A program made the position numbers and the translations under genes. A DNA stretch of 64,000 bases from Scleromatobacter sp038243995. Lineage in GTDB: Bacteria; Pseudomonadota; Gammaproteobacteria; Burkholderiales; Burkholderiaceae_C. This document shows positions 45,339-52,159 of this stretch, piece after piece (the first letter of the stretch is position 1; each line of letters starts with the position of its first letter). Under the pieces are notes generated by a model. The model made no database searches. It saw only the letters and a program-made list of their open reading frames with translations, and had not been told where the DNA came from. The stretch covers positions 6,831 through 70,830 of the forward strand of contig JBBRTV010000029.1 in assembly GCA_038243995.1 (NCBI GenBank), written 5' to 3'.

Positions 45339-46622
45339 ATGAAGCGACACCCGACCACCCTTCCCCTGCTCGGCGCCGCGCTGGCGGCCTGCGCCCTGCT
45401 CGCAGCCGTCGCGGCGAACGCCGCCGGCACCGACGCCCAGGCACGCGCCGCCGCGCGCGCGAACCTTCGCTTCCCGCCGGAGACGCTGGCACTGCTGCGC
45501 GGCGACAAGACCACCCCCGACATGGACCGCAAGGCCAAGGTCGGCGAGAAGATCTTCAACGACACCAACCTGTCGGAACCCGCGGGCCAGTCGTGCGCGA
45601 GTTGCCACCTGTCGGCGCGCGCGTTCAGCGACAAGGGCCCGACTTCGCACGGCGCGAACCCCGCGCTGTTCGGGCCGCGCAACGCCCCCAACATCACCTA
45701 CGCGGCGTTCACCCCGCCGCTGCAGTCCGGCGGCGACGAGGGGCCGCTGAGTTTCTTCGGCGGCCAGTTTCGCGACGGTCGCGCCAATTTCCTGACCGAC
45801 CAGGCCAAGCTGCCGCTGCTCAACCCGATCGAGATGGGCAACCCGGACGTGCCCACCCTCGTCGCCAAACTGGCCGCGGCTCCGTACGCGGAGCAGTTCA
45901 AGGCCGCCTACGGCGCCGACATCTTCTCCGACCCCGACGCCGCGTTCACCGCGATGGCCGAGTCGATCTCGCGCTTCGAGAGCAGCAAACGGTTCAAGCG
46001 CTTCGACGCCAAGTACGACGCCTACCTCCGTGGCGAGGCTGCGCTCACCGACACCGAGGCCCGCGGCCTGGCGATATTCAACGATCCGGCGCGCGGCAAT
46101 TGCGCGCTCTGCCATGTGTCGGAGGCGACCGAGACCTGGGGCAACCGGCCGCTGTTCACCGACTTCGGCTACGACAACCTCGGCACGCCGCGCAACCCCG
46201 ACAACAAGTTCTACTCGATGCCCGCCCAATACAACCCCGATGGCCGGAATTACGTCGACGTCGGCCTGGGCGGCGTCGTCCCGCGCGACCCGGCCCAGGG
46301 CCAGTTCAAGGCGCCGTCGCTGCGCAACGTCGCGATCTCGGGGCCGTATACCCACAACGGCTACTTCAAGACGCTGCGCGGCGTGGTCGATTTCTACAAT
46401 ACGCGTGACGTCAAGCCGCGCTGCGCCGACCGCTTCACGCGCGAGGCGGACGCCATTGCGCAAGGCTGCTGGCCGGTCGCCGAGTACCCGCCCACGATCA
46501 ACACCGCCAACATGGGCAACCTGCACCTGTCCGACCAGGATGTCGACGACCTCGTGGCTTTCATGGGCACGCTGACCGATGGCTGGAAGCCGTCGCAGGC
46601 AGCTGCCGCCGGCACGCGCTGA
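45339..46622 (+). CDS. Dihaem cytochrome c peroxidase / MauG family protein
   Basis: A 427-residue periplasmic protein with a signal peptide (LLGAALAACALLAAVAANAAG) and two haem motifs, C86-AS-C89-H90 and C255-AL-C258-H259. It also has FFGGQFRDGRA and the C-terminal PSLRNVAISGPYTHNGYFKTLRGVVDFYN, conserved in the family. Members reduce H2O2 or, as MauG, oxidise protein substrates; which applies here is not known. It lies convergent to the anti-sigma gene with 39 bases between stops. A GC-rich inverted repeat lies upstream at about 45251-45282. Confidence 0.92.
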   Translation: MKRHPTTLPLLGAALAACALLAAVAANAAGTDAQARAAARANLRFPPETLALLRGDKTTPDMDRKAKVGEKIFNDTNLSEPAGQSCASCHLSARAFSDKGPTSHGANPALFGPRNAPNITYAAFTPPLQSGGDEGPLSFFGGQFRDGRANFLTDQAKLPLLNPIEMGNPDVPTLVAKLAAAPYAEQFKAAYGADIFSDPDAAFTAMAESISRFESSKRFKRFDAKYDAYLRGEAALTDTEARGLAIFNDPARGNCALCHVSEATETWGNRPLFTDFGYDNLGTPRNPDNKFYSMPAQYNPDGRNYVDVGLGGVVPRDPAQGQFKAPSLRNVAISGPYTHNGYFKTLRGVVDFYNTRDVKPRCADRFTREADAIAQGCWPVAEYPPTINTANMGNLHLSDQDVDDLVAFMGTLTDGWKPSQAAAAGTR

Positions 46623-46661
46623 TCTTGCAGCACGCCGCGACCCTGCCTGCCGGTGGCGGCT

Positions 46662-47420
46662 TCACCAGACCTTGGCGCATGGCCCTTGCGCGAGCATGGG
46701 CAGCGCAGGTGCGGCGGGCGTCGCGGCAGACAGCTCGCGGCTGACGCCCAGGTGCGTCATCTTGCCGAGCAGCGTTTCGGCCTCCGCCGGCAGCGCGATG
46801 TCCGTGGCGTCGGGCCGGGACCAGCTTCCCACGCGGCGCGGCGTCGGATCGCTGTCGTTCCAGGCCCAGATCGTCAATGCCTGGCCGGGTGCCAGCGGGA
46901 CGGGTCGCTGCAGCCTCACGGTGAGCACGCGTCCATGGCGACGGGCGATGGTGGACAGCAATGCCTGGCCGTGATCGTCCAGCAGCACCCCGACGTAGCT
47001 TGCCGGCGCGTGCGACGCGATCGGTTCCATGTCCAGGGTCTGCGGCCGCCATTGCAGGAAGACGCCGGCCAGCAGCAATCCGGCCGCGACGCCGAGCGCA
47101 GCCGGCCAGGGCAGTCGCTCGGCCAGCCAGCCCGCTGCGCCGCCCGCGCGCTGCGGCTTCGAAGGCCGGGCCTGGGGCTGCGCTGGCCGTTCGAACAGCT
47201 GACCGCGCACCTTGTCCCACACTTCCTCGCTCGGCGCGAGCGAGGTTGGCGCACCGAGCTCCAGCGTGCCCAGGATCTCGCGCCAGCGCGCCACGGCCTC
47301 CGCTGCCGCGGCGGAGCTCGCCAGCGTCTGCGTGAACCGGCGTGTCGCGCGCCGCGACAGGGTGCCCAGGGCGTAGGCACGCGCCAGCGCGTCCAGCCGC
47401 TCGGGCAGGAGGTAGTTCAT
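46662..47420 (-). CDS. Anti-sigma factor (RskA-like)
   Basis: A 252-residue membrane protein. The cytoplasmic part (residues 1-100) starts MNYLLPERLDALARAYALGTLSRRATRRF, the anti-sigma domain common in Burkholderiales without a clear HxxxCxxC zinc motif. A single helix (LPWPAALGVAAGLLLAGVFLQW) crosses the membrane, and the periplasmic part is an anti-sigma-K/RskA domain (PLAPGQALTIWAWND). It overlaps the sigma gene by ATGA, so the two are co-translated. It should hold the sigma factor inactive until an envelope signal arrives. Confidence 0.88.
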   Translation of the reverse strand: MNYLLPERLDALARAYALGTLSRRATRRFTQTLASSAAAAEAVARWREILGTLELGAPTSLAPSEEVWDKVRGQLFERPAQPQARPSKPQRAGGAAGWLAERLPWPAALGVAAGLLLAGVFLQWRPQTLDMEPIASHAPASYVGVLLDDHGQALLSTIARRHGRVLTVRLQRPVPLAPGQALTIWAWNDSDPTPRRVGSWSRPDATDIALPAEAETLLGKMTHLGVSRELSAATPAAPALPMLAQGPCAKVW

Positions 47421-48007
47421 GACGCGACCCCGACGGCCTCGAGACAGGTCTTCAGGTAGACCAGGCCGCGCCGCACCCAGGCCTTGACGGTGCCGAGCGG
47501 CGCATCGAGCGCCTGCGCCACTTCGGCATGCGTCATGCCCTGGTAGTAGGCCAGCGCGAGCGCCTGGCGCTGCGTCGCGCTCAACTGGCCCATGCAGGTA
47601 TGCACGCGCGCCTTCCTGATCGATGCGTCCAGCCATTGCTCGGGGCCGGCGGCCGGTGCTGCCACCGGTTCGGGCGACGCGCCGGAATCGTCTTCGCCCG
47701 CCGCGCCGCGCGAGCGCCGCACGTCGATCGCGCGGTTGCGCACGATGTTGATGAGCCAGGTCATCGGCACGCCCAGGCGTGCATCGTAGGAAGCGGCCGA
47801 ATGCCACACCTTCACGAACGAATCCTGCAGCACTTCCTCGGCCAGCTGGCGGCGCTGCAGCACGCGCCACGCCACGGCCATCAGATAGCCGCACGTGCTC
47901 CGATAAAGTTGTTCGAAAGCCTTGCGGTCGCCCAGCGCGACGCGGGCCAGCATGCGCGCGAGGTCTGCGTTGTCGACGGAGCTGTCATCGCTTGCCATGG
48001 GCCGCAT
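47417..48007 (-). CDS. ECF RNA polymerase sigma factor
   Basis: A 196-residue sigma-70 family ECF factor. Region 2 is AFEQLYRSTCGYLMAVAWRVL, then AEEVLQDSFVKVWHSAASYD and MTWLINIVRNRAIDVRRSR; region 4 is QRQALALAYYQGMTHAEVAQALDAPLGTVKAWVRRGL. The start MRPMASDD was chosen because GGAAGA lies about 7 bases upstream. It is paired with the anti-sigma gene. The secreted-protein gene just upstream is separated by a rho-independent terminator. Confidence 0.93.
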   Translation of the reverse strand: MRPMASDDSSVDNADLARMLARVALGDRKAFEQLYRSTCGYLMAVAWRVLQRRQLAEEVLQDSFVKVWHSAASYDARLGVPMTWLINIVRNRAIDVRRSRGAAGEDDSGASPEPVAAPAAGPEQWLDASIRKARVHTCMGQLSATQRQALALAYYQGMTHAEVAQALDAPLGTVKAWVRRGLVYLKTCLEAVGVAS

Positions 48008-48142
48008 CTGCGTTCTTCCAGCGAAGGCGCAAAGGTACTGGCGAGTCCCCTGCCCGTCAACGCGCAATCTAGGGAACCGCACCGCCATTCCGGCGCGCCG
48101 CTCCGCCGTCGTCGCGCGGGCCCGGCGCATCGATGAGCGCGG

Positions 48143-48168
48143 AAAAAGTCCCCGGCCGGGCCGGGGAC
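48143..48168 (-). terminator. Rho-independent terminator
   Basis: On the minus strand GTCCCCGG and CCGGGGAC form a stem of 8 (extendable to 10) pairs around a short loop, followed by TTTTT (A's at 48143-48147 on the plus strand). It lies 18 bases past the stop of the secreted-protein gene, so that gene ends before the sigma operon. Confidence 0.75.
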
Positions 48169-48185
48169 GACGAGTTGCAGGAGCC

Positions 48186-48815
48186 TCAGGACTTGACTTT
48201 CAGCAGCGGGCCGGACAGGTCGGGGAAGTTGCTCGTGTTGAGCACTTGCACACCGGCATCGTGTGCGCCGTTGAACGGCGTGACATTGGCCGGGCAGCCC
48301 GCCTTGGCCGCGTCCGCCGGCGAATTGAACCAGAGGCCGAGGTGGAAGGTGTGGACCGGGGCCGTCGCCGGATTCACGGTCGCGTCGCTCGCGTGCTCCG
48401 CCGGCGCGGGGACGGCACCCGGCGCGACGATGAACGTCTCGTCGCTGAAGCGGCCCATGAACTTGCCCGAACCGTTGCCCCAGGCGTCGGACTCGATGTC
48501 TCCCTGGTACCAGGCCATGCCGAAGGGTGCGTTCGGTTGCTGGATGACGAACAGGTCGAAGTCGGTCGTCGCCGGCAGGCCCTGGACGCTGACCGTCATC
48601 TGTTCGACCGTGCCCTTGGGCACGATGCTCACGTTGGCACGCACGTTCGCGAGGCAGTTGGGGAACGCGGCGAGCGCGGGTGTGCGCACCATCTCGAACT
48701 TGACGGTCTTGCCAGCGGCATGCGCAGGCATCGCCCCGACCATCGCGGCGACGATGGCGGCCGCGGCAGTGGCGAGGGTCGGGGACTTCAGATAGCGGCT
48801 GAGTACGGATTGCAT
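48186..48815 (-). CDS. Secreted protein of unknown function
   Basis: A 209-residue exported protein with a signal peptide (LATAAAAIVAAMVGAMPAHAAG) and a mature part of about 170 residues rich in beta strands (VKFEMVRTPALAAFPNC, MTVSVQGLPATTDFDLFVIQ, HTFHLGLWFNSPADAAKAGC), with two Cys in the mature region that could pair. AAGGAG precedes the ATG by 8 bases. No family is recognised. Its position upstream of the ECF sigma gene, and the palindrome TGTCGATCGACA at 48877-48888 in its promoter region, suggest control linked to that system. It ends at a terminator. Confidence 0.82.
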   Translation of the reverse strand: MQSVLSRYLKSPTLATAAAAIVAAMVGAMPAHAAGKTVKFEMVRTPALAAFPNCLANVRANVSIVPKGTVEQMTVSVQGLPATTDFDLFVIQQPNAPFGMAWYQGDIESDAWGNGSGKFMGRFSDETFIVAPGAVPAPAEHASDATVNPATAPVHTFHLGLWFNSPADAAKAGCPANVTPFNGAHDAGVQVLNTSNFPDLSGPLLKVKS

Positions 48816-49025
48816 TTGAGTAGCTCCTTGGGGTTTGGATTGAAGGGCGGGCCTGGTTGCCAGGAACCGCGTCGTCTGTCGATCGACAACCCGACTTACG
48901 GAGCCATCACGCCGCTGGACGCAGCCGATGCAAGATTTCTTCTCGCCTGCGCGGGAGACGCGCGGCATGCAATGAACCCCTGGCCCGCGAGCCGTGGCCG
49001 GCCCTGCGAGAAGCGCCACGATCCC

Positions 49026-49436
49026 TCAGGGCCGCGCCTTTTTCGAAGCTTTGGACTTGTTGAGCGCGACCGCCTGGAGAACCAGCGCCTTGAAGGCGGT
49101 TTCGTCGACTTCCTCACCCTCGTGGATGTCGATCGCGCGGCGCACGTTGCCGTCGAGACTCGCGTTGAAGAGCCGGCCCGGATCCTGCAGGGACGCGCCC
49201 TTGGCGAAGGTCAGCTTCACGACGCTCTTGTAGGACTCGCCCGTGCAGACGATGCCGTCGTGCGCCCAGGTTGGCGTGCCCATCCACTTCCACTCCTCGA
49301 CGACGTCCGCATCCGCTTCCTTGATGAGCCTGCGCATCCTGCCCAGCACCTGCCCGCGCCAGTCGCCGAGCTCGACGAGTCGTCTGGTTATGAGTTCCGA
49401 CGCCGGCTGGGCCGGGACCGCGACCGACTGTTTCAT
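49026..49436 (-). CDS. DUF1801 family protein
   Basis: A 136-residue soluble protein with GGAG 8 bases before its ATG. It has the DUF1801/YdhG fold motifs: RRLIKEADADVVEEWKWMGTP, VKLTFAKGASL, and a C-terminal helix with DETAFKALVLQAVALN. The family is uncharacterised; the fold is similar to iron-chaperone-like YdeI proteins. The last residues are Lys-rich (KSKASKKARP). It is monocistronic on the minus strand. Confidence 0.88.
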   Translation of the reverse strand: MKQSVAVPAQPASELITRRLVELGDWRGQVLGRMRRLIKEADADVVEEWKWMGTPTWAHDGIVCTGESYKSVVKLTFAKGASLQDPGRLFNASLDGNVRRAIDIHEGEEVDETAFKALVLQAVALNKSKASKKARP

Positions 49437-49574
49437 GACTTGTTCTCCAGGCTCGAAACTCCGGTCCGACGCGCAAAAACCCACGAGAACCACCCGGGCC
49501 GGCGCGAGAGTGGCATCGTTGCCGCCCGGGTGGGGCCGGTCGGCAGGGGTGCCGACCGGCCGGCCTGGCGCCGA

Positions 49575-50606
49575 CTACTCGCTCGAACGCGGCAGCGACT
49601 CGAGGCCGCAGGCGCGACACCAGACGTCCGGCTGGGCCAGTCCGGCAGCACGCGCGGCCGCGGCAAGGCGCTCGCGCAACGCCAGCGCCGCGGCCTGCGG
49701 ATCGACGGCGGCCGATGCCGCCAGGGTCTTCGCGCCGCCGCCATTCGCGTCGATCGACCAGGCCCGTGCTTGCCCGGCGCCCGCGCCGCGCGTCGTCACG
49801 ACGACGCGCTTGCCCGACCAGAAGAGCGCATACGGCTTGCCCGCGCCCAGCGGGACGGCCGTCTCGCTGAGTGCGCCGGCGTTCCAGATGACGAGGGCGG
49901 TCGCGGCCGGGGCGCTGCGCTGCACGAGCCAGGCGAGCGAGCCGCTGTCGGCCGACCAGCGCGGCTCGGACGCGAAGTCGGCCGCGGTCCGGCCGGCAGC
50001 AGGATAGATCGTCTTGCCGTCGACGGCCATCTGTGGCGCGTGCTGCTGCGCGGACACGAAATGCGGGCTGCCGGTCTGCGACGCGACGTGGCGGCCGTCG
50101 GGCGAGAACGCGGCGGCCGAGCGGTCGTCGACGAAGTCGTCCGTGATGCGCGCAGCGCCCGCATCCACGACGTAGTACTGGGACTGCGACGGGTTGAGGC
50201 TGCCGCGCACGACGATCCGGTCGTTGGAGAGCCAGCGCACGGCCTCGACGAAGCGCATGCCGGCGTAGGCGGTGTCGGCGGTGACCGGCTCTATCGTCAC
50301 GCGCGCGAGTTCGACCCCGGCGCTGCTGACGACGACGAGGTCGGCCAGGCCGAGGCGGCGGTCGATTGCCTGCACGAAGGCAATGCGTCCGCCGTCGGGC
50401 GACCACACCGGCAGCGCGCGAGCGCCGCCGCCGCCCTGAACCATGCGCGGCGGCTGGTCGCCCGTGCGGACGACGAGCGCGCCGTGGTCGATGCCGGCCT
50501 CGAAGATCGCGTCGGTGCCGGCCTGTGCGAAGGCCGGGCTCGCCTGCGCGAGCGCGAACAGGGCCGCGGCCACGAGGAGACTGGTGTTGAGACGATCGTG
50601 GTTCAT
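49575..50606 (-). CDS. Exported PD40/TolB-like beta-propeller protein
   Basis: A 343-residue exported protein with signal sequence LLVAAALFALAQASPAFAQA. The mature protein has repeated PD40-type motifs (VWSPDGGRIAFVQ, AFSPDGRHVASQT, RWSADSGSLAWLV), so a beta propeller of the TolB type is expected. The C terminus has CRACGLE, a CxxC pair. It overlaps the stop of the 3D-domain gene by ATGA. It likely acts as an envelope binding protein with the product of that gene; the ligand is unknown. Confidence 0.82.
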   Translation of the reverse strand: MNHDRLNTSLLVAAALFALAQASPAFAQAGTDAIFEAGIDHGALVVRTGDQPPRMVQGGGGARALPVWSPDGGRIAFVQAIDRRLGLADLVVVSSAGVELARVTIEPVTADTAYAGMRFVEAVRWLSNDRIVVRGSLNPSQSQYYVVDAGAARITDDFVDDRSAAAFSPDGRHVASQTGSPHFVSAQQHAPQMAVDGKTIYPAAGRTAADFASEPRWSADSGSLAWLVQRSAPAATALVIWNAGALSETAVPLGAGKPYALFWSGKRVVVTTRGAGAGQARAWSIDANGGGAKTLAASAAVDPQAAALALRERLAAAARAAGLAQPDVWCRACGLESLPRSSE

Positions 50607-51877
50607 TTGAGTTCGCTCCCCGGGCAGCGGGCCTGCTTGGGACTGCAGGAGGCCACGCCCATCGGATTGGCATAGCCCGCGCAAACGCCCGCGCCGGCCC
50701 CTTGGTAGAAGTCGAGGCGGTAGCCGTTGATGGCGCCGCCGGTGTCGTTGGCCAGCAGGTTGGTACCGACGCCGTGCACGTCGACGTGCACGCCGCGGCC
50801 CGGGATGATCGAGCGCGAGCGCGCCACCGTCTGGCCGGCCACGACCGGCGTGTTGTCCGCGCCGTTGATCGAGGAGACCGCGGTGATCAGGTCGGTGCTC
50901 GGGTCGTATTGGATGTCGGTGCCGTCGTCGGTGACGCCCGAACCCTGCAGCTTCACTTCGGCGATGAAGCTGCTGCAGAACGTGCCCGTGTAGCCGTTGG
51001 GATCGGTGACCGTGCCGGTGTAGGTCGTGCCGTGGATCTTCACCTTCTTGCAGTGGTCGGGCTGTGCGCCCCAGTCGGACTCGAGCGTCGTGTAGTAGCA
51101 CGACATGCCGAAGACCGGCACCTGGAACGGGTTCTCCTTGTCGTTGGTCGCCGTCAGGCCGGCGACGGTGTAGTTGACCGTGTAGCGCCCGAGCCCGCCC
51201 GGGCTCGGTGCGCCGTTGCCGGCTGGATTGGGCGGGTCGCTGAGCGTCGTCGTGTTCGGGTTGGTGGTCTCGGTGTTGCCCGCTGCCATGGCCAGCGGCG
51301 CGATCGTCGTGCCGCCGGCCGTGGCCGTGACGTAGGCGAAAGTGCCGCCGGTGACGGGCTTGCCTGTCGCCTGCACGGTGACGAGGTCCGTGCGCGAGAG
51401 GGACAGCACCGGATACACCGCGAGCGGGAGCGTCAGCGTGCCGTATTGGCCGCAGACCGGCCCGGTGCCGGTGACGACCATCGAGTAAGACCGGGCGTCC
51501 GTCTTCTTCGTCGTCGTGACGAGCAGGGCCGCACCCGCGCTGAAGGTCTGCTGCGGATTGGGCGTGAAGGTCGACGTGGCGCCGCCGGTGTCGGGCTGGC
51601 CGGTGATGGTGAGGGTGACCGAGTCGGTCAGCGGGTTGCCGTCGACGTCGTAGCAACTGGTGGTGATCGTCTCGGTGTAGCTGTCGCCGACGTTCATGTG
51701 ATCGTCGCTCGTCGTCGCCCGCCCCGGCTTGAGCTGGATCGTGCCCGCGTGGCCGGCCGCGGCGAATGCGGCGACAGGCCCGAGCAGCCCGGATGCAAGG
51801 ATCAGCGCGCCCGCCGGGCTGAATGGCCCGCGCGACGCAATCCCTCGGCGCGATTGACGCCGTGTCGGATGTTTCAT
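50603..51877 (-). CDS. Secreted protein with a C-terminal 3D-like (lytic transglycosylase-type) domain
   Basis: A 424-residue protein with a signal region (ALILASGLLGPVAAFAAAG). Residues about 45-260 are Thr/Gly-rich beta sandwich-like sequence. The last 80 residues contain IPGRGVHVDVHGVGTN and ANDTGGAINGYRLDFY, which matches the 3D domain of MltA/RpfB-type cell-wall enzymes with its three conserved Asp residues (the first in HVDVHG). Cys residues near the end (CAGYANPMGVASCS) may pair. A cell-wall role is inferred. It is transcribed from a sigma-70-type promoter at 51921-51950 and coupled to the propeller gene. Confidence 0.75.
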   Translation of the reverse strand: MKHPTRRQSRRGIASRGPFSPAGALILASGLLGPVAAFAAAGHAGTIQLKPGRATTSDDHMNVGDSYTETITTSCYDVDGNPLTDSVTLTITGQPDTGGATSTFTPNPQQTFSAGAALLVTTTKKTDARSYSMVVTGTGPVCGQYGTLTLPLAVYPVLSLSRTDLVTVQATGKPVTGGTFAYVTATAGGTTIAPLAMAAGNTETTNPNTTTLSDPPNPAGNGAPSPGGLGRYTVNYTVAGLTATNDKENPFQVPVFGMSCYYTTLESDWGAQPDHCKKVKIHGTTYTGTVTDPNGYTGTFCSSFIAEVKLQGSGVTDDGTDIQYDPSTDLITAVSSINGADNTPVVAGQTVARSRSIIPGRGVHVDVHGVGTNLLANDTGGAINGYRLDFYQGAGAGVCAGYANPMGVASCSPKQARCPGSELK

Positions 51878-51920
51878 GGATACCCCTGGGTTGTATGAGA
51901 TCCGGTCGAGCCGGCGTCGG

Positions 51921-51950
51921 ATACTAGGCCTTGCCCGACAGCAGCGTCAA
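51921..51950 (-). promoter_or_regulatory. Sigma-70-type promoter of the 3D-domain/propeller operon
   Basis: On the minus strand TTGACG (-35, 51945-51950) and TAGTAT (-10, 51921-51926) are 18 bases apart, 44 bases before the start codon. The -35 differs from consensus by one base and the -10 keeps T-A and the final T. Confidence 0.6.
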
Positions 51951-51978
51951 GCGCCACCGCGGGGGCGAATCGCGGCGC

Positions 51979-52008
51979 GTGACAACTGGTGACAACTCGT
52001 GACGAGGC
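51979..52008 (-). promoter_or_regulatory. Tandem 10-bp repeats, likely operator of the 3D-domain operon
   Basis: On the plus strand GTGACAACTG and GTGACAACTC are adjacent copies, followed by a partial third, GTGACGAGGC. On the transcribed (minus) strand they read as TTGTCAC repeats at 10-base spacing, 28 bases upstream of the -35 element. Helical-phase tandem repeats upstream of a promoter are typical of OmpR/PhoB-type response regulators. Confidence 0.5.
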
Positions 52009-52159
52009 GCCCGCCCGCAGGGCGCCTTATCAGCAGCGCCATCAGGCCGGCCTGCGGTCGACGCCGCGCTTCGCGACTTCGTGATCGCCGATGGCATCGA
52101 CCGGGCGCATGGCCGATCGGGCGCGTGAGCCCGCGCTCGGCAGGCCCGGCAAATGCGGG

